NCBI RefSeq assembly: GCF_014202335.1
Contig: NZ_JACHGP010000031.1
Coordinates: 1 to 57,294 of the forward strand
DNA from: Mycobacterium sp. AZCC_0083
GTDB lineage: Bacteria > Actinomycetota > Actinomycetes > Mycobacteriales > Mycobacteriaceae
DNA: 57,294 nucleotides
Direction of reading: 5' to 3'
The position numbers were made by a program, and so were the translations under genes. The notes under the pieces were generated by a model. It worked only from the letters and a program-made list of their open reading frames with translations. It did no database searches and was not told the origin of the DNA. How positions within the stretch are numbered: the first letter of the stretch is position 1; every line of letters begins with the position of its first letter. Below, one piece after another: positions 15,425-24,043 of this stretch.

Positions 15425-18081
15425 TCGCGACCTGGACGCTGGGCCTGATCCGCCGCCAGCCGGGCCGACTCCTTGGCGCCGCAGCAGGCATCGCTGCGGC
15501 GGTGGCGCTGCTCGCCTGCCTTGGCAGTTTCCTGGCCGCTGCGCAGAGCGCGATGACCGCCCGCGCGGCGGGTGCGGTCGCCGTCGACTGGCAAGTCGAA
15601 GTCCAGCCGAACGGCTCGACACCCGCCGTGCTGGATACGGTACGGACGGCCCCGCACGTGCTGGCGGCATCACCGGTCGGGTTCGCCCGTTCGTCCGGGC
15701 TCAGCGCCACCGGCGCGGGAGGCATCCGAACGACCGGCCCCGCAACGGTATTGGGCATCCCAATGACCTACCGCGACACCTGGCCGGCCGTCCTGCGCAC
15801 CCTCGCCGGCACCGATCGTGGTGTCCTGATCGCCCAACAAACCGCAGCCAACCTCAATGCGGCGCCAGGTGACACCATCACCATCGCCCGCGTCGGCATG
15901 CCGGCAATCGACGTCGTCGTCGACGGCGTAGTGGAACTCCCACAGGCGAACTCGTTGTTCCAGAAGGTCGGCGCACCGCCGGGTGCGCAACCCACCGCGC
16001 CGCCGGACAACGTGCTGATCCTCGACGAAGCCCAATGGCACGCCGCCTTCAACCCATTGGCGGCGGCGCGCCCCGATTTGGTCAGCACCCAAGTCCACGC
16101 CGCCCTCGACCACGCGTTGCCGAGCGATCCGGCCGCTGCCTACACCCAGGTCACCGCCGCCGCGCACAACCTCGAAGCACGTAGTGCCGGCTCGGCGCTG
16201 ATCGGTAACAACCTCGCCGCCGCGCTCGACGCCGCGCGCGGCGATGCCGCCTACGCCCGCGTGCTCTTCCTCTTCCTCGGTCTGCCCGCAGCCGTCGTGG
16301 CGGCGCTGCTGACGGCCACGGTGGTCGACGCGGGAGCGCCGCGGCGCCGCCGCGAGCAGGCATTGTTGCGCGCCCGCGGCGCGACCACCAACAGACTGGT
16401 CTGGCTCTCGACGGCCGAGACGGCCGTGGTCGGCGTCCTCGGCAGTGCCGCGGGTCTGGCTTCGGCAGCACTGATCGGCCTGGCCAGCTTCGGATCACCC
16501 AGCTTCGGGGCAGACACCTCGGCCGCCGTCAGTTGGGCAGTGGCATCCGTCGCCGTCGGTCTGGTGATCGCCGCGGCAGCCGTGCTGGTGCCTGCGTGGC
16601 GAGACCTGCGCCGCGTCACCGTCGCCAACGCACGCATCGAGGTACGGCGGACCCACGCCCCGGGATGGACCCGGTTCGGCGTCGACCTCGTCTTACTCGT
16701 CACCTCGGGCCTACTGTTCTGGTTGGCCGGCCGCTCGGGCTACCAGATCGTCCTCGCCCCAGAAGGCGTCCCCTCGATATCGGTCTCCTACTGGGCGTTC
16801 GTCGCCCCCGCCCTGCTGTGGATCGGCGGTGCGCTCTTCATCTGGAGGCTGGCCGACCTCGTGCTTGTGCGGGGCCGCCGCGCGGTCGCCGTACTTCTGA
16901 CACCGGTCGCCGGCCCGCTGTCACGCGTGCTCTCCCAATCCCTGGCCAGACAGAGGGCACCGCTGGCCCGCGCGATCGTGCTCCTGGCACTGACGGCGGC
17001 CTTCGCCGGATCCACGGCGACCTTCAACGCCACCTACCAGGCGCAGGCCGAGGTCGACGCGCAACTCACCAACGGCGCCGACGTGACCGTCACCGAAGCC
17101 CCAGGCACGGCCGTACCCCCCGGCGGCGCGAAACCCCTGGCCGCCGTGAACGGCGTGCGGGCGGTGGAACCGATCCAGCACCGATTCGCCTACATCGGAG
17201 GCGACCTCCAGGACCTCTACGGGGTGAACCCAGAAAGCATCGGCAACGTCACCGCGTTGCAGGACAGTTACTTTCGGGGTGGCACGGTCAGATCGTTGAT
17301 GAACACACTGGCATCCCAGCCGGATTCGATTCTGGTCAGCGCGGAAACCGTCAGCGACTTCCAGCTGGTGGTCGGCGACACGGTCAACCTCAGAATGCCG
17401 AACGCCACCACTCACCAGCTGAGTACCGTCCCCTTCCGGTACGCCGGAGTGGTCACCGAGTTCCCGACCGCGCCCAAGGACAGCTTCTTCGTCGCCAACG
17501 CCGGATACGTCGCCCAACGAACGGGCAGCGACGCCGTCGGGGCCTTCCTGGTCGACACGGGGGGACGCGACAGCGACGCGGTGGCCGCCCGCATCCGCGC
17601 GCTGGTGGGGACGTCGGCGACCGTCACCGACATCGCCGCCGCCCGGGGCAACGTGGGCTCCAGCCTGACGGCGGTCAATCTGGCCGGGCTCACCCGCATC
17701 GAGCTGGGGTTCGGGCTGTGTCTGGCCGCCGCGGCCGGCGCTCTCGTTCTCGCGCTGGGGCTCACCGAACGCCGACGAGCCTTCGCCATCGCCAGCGCGC
17801 TGGGAGCGACCCGCCGCCAGCTCGGTTCGTTCGTCTGGTCGGAATCGACGGCGTTGATCGTCGGCGGGCTTGGCGGTGCGGTCGTGTTGGGGTGGGCGTT
17901 GTCGCGCATGCTCGTAAGCGTGCTCACCGGCGTCTTCGATCCGCCGCCTGCGGCGCTGTCGGTGCCGTGGGTCTACCTGATCGTCATCGCGGTGACCGCG
18001 GTGGCCGCGATCGGCGCGGTGTCGGCCGGTACGGTCGGCTTCGCCAGACGGTCACCACTGGCCGCGTTGGGCAAGCTGTGA
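15421..18081 (+). CDS. FtsX/MacB-family ABC permease, 886 aa
   Basis: ATG 15421 overlaps the preceding stop (ATGA). The N-terminus has one helix (LLGAAAGIAAAVALLACLGSFLAA), then an external domain of about 240 residues. Three helices around 275-390 form the first FtsX core, a middle hydrophobic region follows (about 430-530), then a second external domain, then the last three helices (LGFGLCLAAAAGALVLALGL, ESTALIVGGLGGAVVLGWAL, VYLIVIAVTAVAAIGAVSAG). Two FtsX cores in one chain match the large actinobacterial permeases that work with LolD-like ATPases. Likely roles are antimicrobial-peptide resistance, lipoprotein or envelope handling; the substrate is unknown. Confidence 0.9.
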   Translation: MIATWTLGLIRRQPGRLLGAAAGIAAAVALLACLGSFLAAAQSAMTARAAGAVAVDWQVEVQPNGSTPAVLDTVRTAPHVLAASPVGFARSSGLSATGAGGIRTTGPATVLGIPMTYRDTWPAVLRTLAGTDRGVLIAQQTAANLNAAPGDTITIARVGMPAIDVVVDGVVELPQANSLFQKVGAPPGAQPTAPPDNVLILDEAQWHAAFNPLAAARPDLVSTQVHAALDHALPSDPAAAYTQVTAAAHNLEARSAGSALIGNNLAAALDAARGDAAYARVLFLFLGLPAAVVAALLTATVVDAGAPRRRREQALLRARGATTNRLVWLSTAETAVVGVLGSAAGLASAALIGLASFGSPSFGADTSAAVSWAVASVAVGLVIAAAAVLVPAWRDLRRVTVANARIEVRRTHAPGWTRFGVDLVLLVTSGLLFWLAGRSGYQIVLAPEGVPSISVSYWAFVAPALLWIGGALFIWRLADLVLVRGRRAVAVLLTPVAGPLSRVLSQSLARQRAPLARAIVLLALTAAFAGSTATFNATYQAQAEVDAQLTNGADVTVTEAPGTAVPPGGAKPLAAVNGVRAVEPIQHRFAYIGGDLQDLYGVNPESIGNVTALQDSYFRGGTVRSLMNTLASQPDSILVSAETVSDFQLVVGDTVNLRMPNATTHQLSTVPFRYAGVVTEFPTAPKDSFFVANAGYVAQRTGSDAVGAFLVDTGGRDSDAVAARIRALVGTSATVTDIAAARGNVGSSLTAVNLAGLTRIELGFGLCLAAAAGALVLALGLTERRRAFAIASALGATRRQLGSFVWSESTALIVGGLGGAVVLGWALSRMLVSVLTGVFDPPPAALSVPWVYLIVIAVTAVAAIGAVSAGTVGFARRSPLAALGKL

Positions 18082-18089
18082 CCGTGCCC

Positions 18090-18118
18090 GCTGAAGTGCT
18101 TCTCAGCACTCTTTCAGC
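18090..18118 (+). promoter_or_regulatory. hairpin and CTTCAGC-type repeat after the permease gene (site 4)
   Basis: AGTGCT-TCTC-AGCACT (18095-18110) is a perfect 6-bp stem, framed by GCTGAAG and TTTCAGC, so the whole could be a terminator-like hairpin. It also contains TCTCAGC-ACTC-TTTCAGC (18101-18118) with the same 11-bp period as the other sites. Its symmetry makes it the least certain of the seven. Confidence 0.4.
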
Positions 18119-18326
18119 GGGCCGGTGGCAATCTGTCAGCATGCGGCGAGCCGGATTTCGCGGGTGCTCGATGCGGGCCCCGAGGTGTAGTGAGAACGGT
18201 GATGCACGGGTTGACCGACGCTAGTCGGACCGACGAGGTGAGGGCGCGTGGCGCAGCGCCGGGCGCAGTTCCGAACTGCGCCACGGGTATGCCGTCCCTA
18301 CTGATGCTGCGCGCGGCGGGCGACCT

Positions 18327-18554
18327 ATGACGAAGATCCTGCTGTGGGCCGCCCTCGCCTACGCGATCGTCGCGATGGCGGCGATCCTGATCGACGACGG
18401 CGTGACCGACGCCCATCCCCGTCCGACCACCACGATCATCGTCGACGTGTCTCCGGATTTGGTCGAGGATGCCGTCGAGCTGCGAACCGCACGCACCGAT
18501 GGGCCTGTCGGTCGGGCGTTCGCATCGCACCACTCGTCGACACCCGTCCGCTGA
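18327..18554 (+). CDS. small membrane-anchored protein, 75 aa (tentative)
   Basis: It begins MTKILLWAALAYAIVAMAAILIDDG, one N-terminal hydrophobic helix, followed by a hydrophilic tail of about 50 residues without recognised motifs. It lies between the permease gene and uppP on the same strand, about 210 bp downstream of repeat site 4. No strong ribosome binding site is visible. Confidence 0.4.
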   Translation: MTKILLWAALAYAIVAMAAILIDDGVTDAHPRPTTTIIVDVSPDLVEDAVELRTARTDGPVGRAFASHHSSTPVR

Positions 18555-18602
18555 CGTTCCCTAGACCACTGACCCGGCGGCGGTGTGTGCCTCGCGCTCG
18601 AT

Positions 18603-18620
18603 CTTCAACGCTTCTTCAGC
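18603..18620 (+). promoter_or_regulatory. CTTCAGC-type direct repeat, site 5 (uppP promoter)
   Basis: CTTCAAC-GCTT-CTTCAGC with an 11-bp period ends 60 bp upstream of the uppP GTG. This links undecaprenyl-phosphate recycling to the putative two-component regulon. Confidence 0.6.
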
Positions 18621-18680
18621 ACCGCTGTGATGTGGTGTCTGCGCCGTGCGCCCAGTACCGACCGATGAGGAGCATCCCCT

Positions 18681-19517
18681 GTGAACATCGTCCAAGCCGT
18701 GGTGTTGGGGATCGTCGAGGGCGTTACGGAGTTCCTGCCGATCTCGAGTACCGGGCATCTGACCATCGTCGAGAAACTCATGGGTCTGCCGCTGGGTGAT
18801 GCCGCGGTCACGGCCTTCACCGCGATCATTCAAACTGGGGCGATCCTCGCGGTGATCGTGTACTTCCGCCGCGACATCGCGACGTTGGCAACGGTGTGGG
18901 TACGGGGCGCCCGCAACAAGCAAGCGCGAACCGACTCGGAGTATCGGCTGGCTTGGGCGGTGATCGTCGGATCGATCCCCATCGGCGTGGTGGGATTCCT
19001 TGCCAAGGACGTCGTTTCCGGCCCGCTGCGCAATCTGTGGGTGGTCGCAGGAGCGCTGATCGCCTGGAGCGCGGTGATGTACCTCGCGGAACGCGTTGCG
19101 ACCCAACGGCGCTCCGAAACTCAAGTGACGCTGCGCGATGCCTTGGTGATCGGCATCCTGCAGTGTGTGGCGCTGATACCCGGGGTGTCGAGGTCGGGTG
19201 CGACGATCAGCGGTGGGTTGTTCGTCGGCCTCAACCGTGTTGCGGCAACGCGGTTGTCGTTCTTCTTGTCGATACCCGCCCTGGTGGCGGCCGGCGGTTA
19301 CGAAGCGGCGACGTCAGCCAGTGACGTTGCCAGCGGTGTGGGGTGGTTGGCGACGGGCGTCGCAACGGTGGTGAGCTTCGTTGTCGCATACGCCTCGATT
19401 GCGTGGCTGCTCCGGTTCGTCTCCGGACACCCGATCACCTACTTCGTAGGCTATCGCCTCGTGCTCGCGGGCGTGCTCATCGTTGCCCTGTCCACCGGTG
19501 TCCTCGCCGCGGTGTGA
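18681..19517 (+). CDS. uppP: undecaprenyl-diphosphatase
   Basis: The 278-residue product carries both BacA/UppP signatures: GIVEGVTEFLPISSTGHL at residues 9-26 (active-site Glu pair and SSTGH) and PGVSRSGATI near 172 (catalytic Ser/Arg). About eight hydrophobic segments complete the usual fold. It removes one phosphate from undecaprenyl (decaprenyl in mycobacteria) diphosphate to recycle the lipid carrier for peptidoglycan and arabinogalactan, and it confers bacitracin resistance in many bacteria. It starts at GTG 18681 behind GAGGAG. It converges with a CD225-like gene only 8 bp away. Confidence 0.95.
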   Translation: MNIVQAVVLGIVEGVTEFLPISSTGHLTIVEKLMGLPLGDAAVTAFTAIIQTGAILAVIVYFRRDIATLATVWVRGARNKQARTDSEYRLAWAVIVGSIPIGVVGFLAKDVVSGPLRNLWVVAGALIAWSAVMYLAERVATQRRSETQVTLRDALVIGILQCVALIPGVSRSGATISGGLFVGLNRVAATRLSFFLSIPALVAAGGYEAATSASDVASGVGWLATGVATVVSFVVAYASIAWLLRFVSGHPITYFVGYRLVLAGVLIVALSTGVLAAV

Positions 19518-19525
19518 CGGTGCCC

Positions 19526-19897
19526 TTAGTCGCCGCTGCGCATGTGTTCGCCGCCGTGCTCCATGCCGTGACGCGGTGTTTCGTAGTCTCCGTGCGCGAT
19601 CAACACCACCACGGCGATGGTGCACAGGACGACGGTGATGAGCACCAGAACCGCGGCGATCCACACGGAGAGTTGCCCGAGTCGACGGACTCGGTCGGAG
19701 GCGTGCTGAGCGGCTGTGACATCGCCGCTGGCCCATAGCGGATACACGGCGAACGCATGGGTGAACGCCGAGAAGGCCAGCGGCCAGAAGCACAACAGCG
19801 TCGCGACCGCCCATCCCGCGTGCGCCGTTGGCACAGTTTCCGCGGGTGTGTGCGACGCGTCGGCCGGCGTGTCGGAAAGCTCGGTGGTGTCAGACAT
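19526..19897 (-). CDS. CD225/dispanin-like small membrane protein, 123 aa
   Basis: A Thr/Ser/Pro-rich cytoplasmic N-terminus of about 28 residues precedes a first hydrophobic segment (WAVATLLCFWPLAFSAFTHAFAVYPLW), the loop ASGDVTAAQHASDRVRRLGQL and a second helix (LSVWIAAVLVLITVVLCTIAVVVLIA). The order (hydrophobic segment with FWPLA, a G-D-x-x-x-A-x-x-A-S loop, basic turn, second helix) is that of the CD225/IFITM-like family found in many actinobacteria. The bacterial role is not settled. AGGAGG at 19904-19909 on the minus strand is a good ribosome binding site. It converges with uppP. Confidence 0.75.
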   Translation of the reverse strand: MSDTTELSDTPADASHTPAETVPTAHAGWAVATLLCFWPLAFSAFTHAFAVYPLWASGDVTAAQHASDRVRRLGQLSVWIAAVLVLITVVLCTIAVVVLIAHGDYETPRHGMEHGGEHMRSGD

Positions 19898-19993
19898 TTC
19901 GTACCTCCTGAAGGCAGACCATGGGAATTGGTGACGGGGTCACGGTCATCGTGCGGACGGATAACCCGACGGCGCGTGGCATCGGCGGTCGTG

Positions 19994-21253
19994 TCACTGA
20001 AGCGAGGTCAGCAGCGTGGTGAGTGCTTGTTTTTCGGTCGCAGGGTCGGGCTGGCCGGCCCGCAACGCGGTGAGTACGTGGTCGATCTGGCCGTCCAGCA
20101 CGGTCCACCCGTTGTCATCGAGGGGCTGCAGGGTGGCCTGGCCGTCGTCCCACGCGGTCTCGAGGTCCTTGATCCGCGCCATCGCACCCGCCTGGTCACC
20201 GGCCTGCACCTTGGCCAGAGTGTCGGCAGTGATGGTGCGGAACTTCACCGTCTCGGCGGGCGGGAACTTCGCCGTCGCCGACTGCCCCGGGGCCAGTGTC
20301 GCGGTCACCGACGAGCCCGATTCCGCCTCACTGGCCGCCGCGGTCGAGTGCGGCTGACCAGCCGCCCAGACCAGCAGAACGCCCGTGGCGACCGCGATGA
20401 CGCCGTAGTACCCGTGCATGACGCGCTCGCGGGCCGGGTGCGTGGTGACCGCAGGGGTGTTGCTCCGTTCGTGCTCTTCGATCACGTCGCTGCGGGTGAC
20501 GGTGAGGTACACGACGGTGGCGAGGATCGCGGTCAGGAAGATCACGCTGGTCATCGCCGTACCCAAACCGAGGCCCTGTTGGTCGGGCGGGAAGCCCAAC
20601 CAGTCACCGAGATTGGCCCCCAGCGGGCGGGTCAAGATGTAGGCCAACCAGAACGACAACACCGGGTTGGCGCCCAGCCGCCAGCCGATCACGACCGCGA
20701 CGATCAGGCCAGCAGGCAACAGCACCGAAATACCCGGTCCCCAGCCGGTGAGCTCCAGGATCCAGTCACCCGATGCGGTACCGAGGGCGAAGGTGACCAG
20801 AATGGCCAGCCAGTAGAAGCACTCCCGTGGCAGCGTGACGATGCTGTGGATCGACAGTGTCCGCTCCCGGGCCCACCACACCCCGAAGACCACGGCCAGT
20901 ACCGCCGCGAACACGCCAGTGCTCAGAGCCAGCGGCACCTGCAGGTCATCGGTGAGGATGTCGGTGTACAGCGTGCCCGTCACGCTGACCACCACCACGG
21001 TCAGCCAGTACACGAACGGCACGTAGCGGGTCAGGCTCAACTGCCACCCCAGCACCGCGACGAGTACAGCGGTGAAGATGAGAGCGGTCGCGTTGAGGCC
21101 AAGGCCCAACGTCATGTTGATCCAGTCGGCGAAGCTCTCACCCACGGTGGTGCACAGGATCTTGATGATCCAGAACCACACCGTGATCTCGGGAACCTTG
21201 CTCAACATCACACGGCCCGGATTCACGGCCTCAGGTCTCGTTGACTCAGTCAC
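19994..21253 (-). CDS. DUF347-repeat multi-pass membrane protein, 419 aa
   Basis: The start of the core is diagnostic: KVPEITVWFWIIKILCTTVGESFADWI, a DUF347 repeat, and related units recur (REGFYWLAILVTFALGTASGDWI-like and WLAYILTRPLGANLGDW). About eight helices are followed by a cytosolic or external C-terminal part after another helix (VIAVATGVLLVWAAGQPHS) with a soluble coiled region. GTG 21253 is chosen because the direct repeat 21278-21295 lies immediately upstream and TACGTT eight bases before the GTG fits a -10 of a leaderless mRNA. The longer frame would put the repeat inside the gene. The function of the family is unknown. Confidence 0.78.
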   Translation of the reverse strand: MTESTRPEAVNPGRVMLSKVPEITVWFWIIKILCTTVGESFADWINMTLGLGLNATALIFTAVLVAVLGWQLSLTRYVPFVYWLTVVVVSVTGTLYTDILTDDLQVPLALSTGVFAAVLAVVFGVWWARERTLSIHSIVTLPRECFYWLAILVTFALGTASGDWILELTGWGPGISVLLPAGLIVAVVIGWRLGANPVLSFWLAYILTRPLGANLGDWLGFPPDQQGLGLGTAMTSVIFLTAILATVVYLTVTRSDVIEEHERSNTPAVTTHPARERVMHGYYGVIAVATGVLLVWAAGQPHSTAAASEAESGSSVTATLAPGQSATAKFPPAETVKFRTITADTLAKVQAGDQAGAMARIKDLETAWDDGQATLQPLDDNGWTVLDGQIDHVLTALRAGQPDPATEKQALTTLLTSLQ

Positions 21254-21277
21254 GAAGCCCGAACGTACAGACGCCTG

Positions 21278-21295
21278 GCTGAAGCCACGCTGAAG
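21278..21295 (-). promoter_or_regulatory. CTTCAGC-type direct repeat, site 6 (DUF347 gene promoter)
   Basis: On the minus strand it reads CTTCAGC-GTGG-CTTCAGC, two perfect 7-mers with an 11-bp period, 25-42 bp upstream of GTG 21253. The spacing is nearly the same as at the glycosidase gene (23-40 bp). Confidence 0.68.
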
Positions 21296-21379
21296 AAGTC
21301 GCCACGCCTGCCCGCGCGGCGCGACGACGCGGAGAACCGCGAAGATGCGCAGCCCCGGCATCAACGGGGCCACCAGGAA

Positions 21380-23029
21380 CTACAGGCCCGGCAGTGTTGC
21401 GGTGTTCTCGGCGACGACGGCTTGGAGTTTCTTGGGGTCGAGATGGAGCCGGGCGAGGATCGTCGGCGCGATCTGTGCGGTGGCGACCGTGGACTGATCG
21501 ACGCGGGAGCTGATGCCCGGACCCGCCACGATCAGCGGCACGTTCCGGTCGGCAGGAGTGACGCCGCCGTGTTCGGCGATCTTCGATGTTCCGCCGGTGT
21601 AGACCGTACCCGGCTGGGTGGTCGCGTAGAGATCCGGCACTCGCGGATCGCCGGGGGCCGCGCCGAAGAAGGTCACGGCCTCGGCACCCGCATAGATCCG
21701 GTCGGTGCCAGAAGCGTTGAACGGCTTCGGTTTCCCGGCGATATCAGTGCCCTCGCCGGCCTTGGCGCGCAGCCGGTCCTCGACGAAGGTCGCTGCGGCG
21801 GGTGATCGGTCGGCCAGCCACATGATCATCGCGTCGTCGTCGACCGCGTGCGCAACCAGCTCCGGGACGTCGGGGTGGGTGACGGCCCATTCGGCGTTGA
21901 TGCCGTCGATGATCTGGCCGTCGTCGATTCGGGTGAGGGTGTCGGGCTTCATCGGAGCCTGACCGTGTTTGGCCGAGACGATGATCGTGGTGGTGTCGGC
22001 GATCCCGGCGGCGTCGAGTGCGGACACCATGCGCCCGATCTGGGTGTCGACGAAGCCAAGCGCCGAGGCGAGTACCGGCCCTGGGGACTGCCCGTCGGGG
22101 GCGTAGCCTCCCGGTTGGCTGCCGGACTCCGTCAGCTTTTCCGCGGTGGAGACCGACTGGAAGTTCATACCGAACAACGACGGTACGCCGGCCTGCGTGC
22201 TGCCTGAATGATCCTTGCCCGCAATCTCATTGGTGATGGCATCGACCTTGTAGGTGTCGTAGCGCTGGGTGAGGGCGTTGTCGTCGGTCCAGGTGTCAGC
22301 GTCCTTGCTTCCCGCCGGACTGCTGTCGACTTCCGGGGTGAACAGGTCGTCGATGGACGAGGCGCCCGGGCCGCCGAGAATCGCGTAGGCGGGGTGCTTG
22401 TCAGACCAGGCCGTCCGGAGCCCGGCATCGTGGGCGACGGCGAATACGGTGTTCACCTTCAGGTACTCACCGGGCATGAGCGGCTTGCAGGACGCGGGAT
22501 CGACGGGCAGCTTCGCGGCATCGATCACGTCGGTGGGCGTACGGGTCATCTGCAGGACACCGTCAGGCAGATTCTTCAGCCCCTGGCCGCCATCGATCTT
22601 GGTGACGTCCTTGTCCAGTTCCTCGGTGAAGCTGACCGCCCCGCCCGGTTTCGCACCGGCACAGTTCGTCGTGCCCGGCGCGAGGAGGTCGTGAGCGTAG
22701 CTGTCGTCGTAGTACACCCCGGTCGTTCTCGGGTTCCCGCCGGTGACCTGCGCGATCAGTCCGGGAAATGAATCCGAGGGAACCGGAGTCTGAGCGTTCG
22801 TGTAGTCGATTCCCCTGCCGACGAGCGCGGCCAGTGCCGAATTGGGATGCGCCTGAACGTATCCCGTCAGGTCCGATTGATGCATGCCGTCGATCGACAG
22901 GAGCAGAACGTGCTGAGCGTCACCCGGCCCCGCGGTCTGCGCGGGCTTGTCGCTCGAACAGCCGGCAACGACGATCAACAGCGCGGCGCAGGCAACCGTG
23001 GCTGCCCGCCCTGGTCCAAACATGGGCAA
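21380..23029 (-). CDS. lipoprotein type I phosphodiesterase / nucleotide pyrophosphatase-like enzyme, 549 aa
   Basis: The signal peptide ends in a lipobox (CAALLIVVAGCSS). The mature domain starts HVLLLSIDGMHQSDL (metal-binding Asp), followed by TPVPSDSFPGLIAQVTGGNPRTTGVYYDD with the nucleophile region, then WSDKHPAYAILGG, VSAKHGQAPM and EHGGVTPADRNVPLIVAGPG (metal-binding His/Asp). These are the alkaline-phosphatase-superfamily elements of type I phosphodiesterases. It should hydrolyse phosphodiesters at the outer face of the membrane. ATG 23029 is used; ATG 23023 is an alternative. A direct repeat of the regulon type lies about 98 bp upstream. Confidence 0.88.
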   Translation of the reverse strand: MPMFGPGRAATVACAALLIVVAGCSSDKPAQTAGPGDAQHVLLLSIDGMHQSDLTGYVQAHPNSALAALVGRGIDYTNAQTPVPSDSFPGLIAQVTGGNPRTTGVYYDDSYAHDLLAPGTTNCAGAKPGGAVSFTEELDKDVTKIDGGQGLKNLPDGVLQMTRTPTDVIDAAKLPVDPASCKPLMPGEYLKVNTVFAVAHDAGLRTAWSDKHPAYAILGGPGASSIDDLFTPEVDSSPAGSKDADTWTDDNALTQRYDTYKVDAITNEIAGKDHSGSTQAGVPSLFGMNFQSVSTAEKLTESGSQPGGYAPDGQSPGPVLASALGFVDTQIGRMVSALDAAGIADTTTIIVSAKHGQAPMKPDTLTRIDDGQIIDGINAEWAVTHPDVPELVAHAVDDDAMIMWLADRSPAAATFVEDRLRAKAGEGTDIAGKPKPFNASGTDRIYAGAEAVTFFGAAPGDPRVPDLYATTQPGTVYTGGTSKIAEHGGVTPADRNVPLIVAGPGISSRVDQSTVATAQIAPTILARLHLDPKKLQAVVAENTATLPGL

Positions 23030-23126
23030 TTGACTCTCCGCTGTTGGTCGTGGGAAACGTGTCCGCCGCAGCTTGAATGCCAGTGTTGAACATGGTTTGA
23101 ACGGGGGACGAAGTTTGCACGTAGCC

Positions 23127-23144
23127 GTTCAGCGATTCTTCAGG
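23127..23144 (+). promoter_or_regulatory. CTTCAGC-type direct repeat, site 7 (phosphodiesterase promoter)
   Basis: GTTCAGC-GATT-CTTCAGG with an 11-bp period lies between the TSUP gene end and the phosphodiesterase start (23029). The only gene it can precede is the phosphodiesterase. Confidence 0.58.
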
Positions 23145-23218
23145 GTCGCGGTGATATACGGGCAGGCCGCTGCTCGTTCAGGTTCTACGCAGTCGACTTA
23201 TCGGAGGCTGACTGGCGG

Positions 23219-23971
23219 TCATCGATAGGCGTCGAGCCCGAGCTTGATGGCCAGCGCCATGCCCGCGACCGCGATCGCCAACCGGATCGGCGTGGCCGGG
23301 GCGTGGCGGACGACGACCGGCCCGAGCCTCGACCCGAGTAAGCACCCGATGCCCAGTGGTACGACGGCGAGCCAGTCGACCGGCGCCAGCACGATGAAGG
23401 CAAGTGCGGCAACGAGGTTCGCCACCCCGAGCACGACGTTCTTGGTGGCGTTGGCATGGGCCATCGATTCGTCGCCGGTGCTCAGGAGCAGGGCAAGCAG
23501 CAGCACGCCCGCCGCCGCGCCGAAGAAGCCGCCATACACGCAGATCGCGAGGATGGCGACCCCTTCCAGCACGACGTGGGTTCTGCTGCGGACTGCGCCC
23601 TCGGCGCGTTGGCGGCGGGGCAATGCGATCAGGATCGCCGAGACGCCGAGCAGGATGGGCACGACGTTCTCGAAGCCCTCGGCGGGGATGGACAACAGCA
23701 GTGCCGCGCCGGCGGCACCACCGATCGCGGCGAGCGGGATCAGTCGTTTGAGCTGGGCGCGTTGGCCCCGTAGTTCGGGGAGTGAACCGGAGACCGAGCC
23801 GATGCCGTTGAACACCAGGGCGACGGTGTTGGTCACGTTGGCGGCCACCGGGGGCAGACCCACCAGGAGCAGGGCGGGATAGGTGGTCACCGACGCCAGG
23901 CCTGCGACGCTGCCCGCCAGTCCGCCTCCGATTCCGGCGGCGACGAGCAGCACCGCTTCCCAAAATGTCAT
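23219..23971 (-). CDS. TauE/SafE (TSUP) family membrane transporter, 250 aa
   Basis: The start is a TSUP repeat: AVLLVAAGIGGGLAGSVAGLASVTTYPALLLVGLPPVAANVTNTVAL, with the GxxxGxxxG helix and the conserved P.AN.TN motif. The second repeat appears as FFGAAAGVLLLALLL...ANATKNVVLGVANL. Eight or so helices are expected. The family exports sulphite, sulphonates or related organic anions. The substrate cannot be read from sequence. The gene is alone on its strand, upstream of the regulon block and downstream of the APC permease. Confidence 0.88.
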   Translation of the reverse strand: MTFWEAVLLVAAGIGGGLAGSVAGLASVTTYPALLLVGLPPVAANVTNTVALVFNGIGSVSGSLPELRGQRAQLKRLIPLAAIGGAAGAALLLSIPAEGFENVVPILLGVSAILIALPRRQRAEGAVRSRTHVVLEGVAILAICVYGGFFGAAAGVLLLALLLSTGDESMAHANATKNVVLGVANLVAALAFIVLAPVDWLAVVPLGIGCLLGSRLGPVVVRHAPATPIRLAIAVAGMALAIKLGLDAYR

Positions 23972-24043
23972 CGCCGCAAGGCTACGGCCGTGCGATCTGG
24001 GCGCGTTCGCGGACGCTGAGCGAGCGCAAGCGCGCCGAAAACG

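Noticed and set aside
18095..18110. Counting the repeat at 18101-18118 as a firm regulator site
   Set aside because: It overlaps a perfect hairpin right after the permease stop, so its CTTCAGC-like halves may simply be hairpin arms; kept only as a low-confidence site.
16533..18224. 563-codon plus-strand frame
   Set aside because: Out-of-frame shadow of the FtsX-type permease gene, extremely Arg-rich without hydrophobic helices.
19757..21244. 495-codon plus-strand frame
   Set aside because: Antisense to the DUF347 membrane protein gene; composition is Arg/Gln/His-rich as expected from a shadow.
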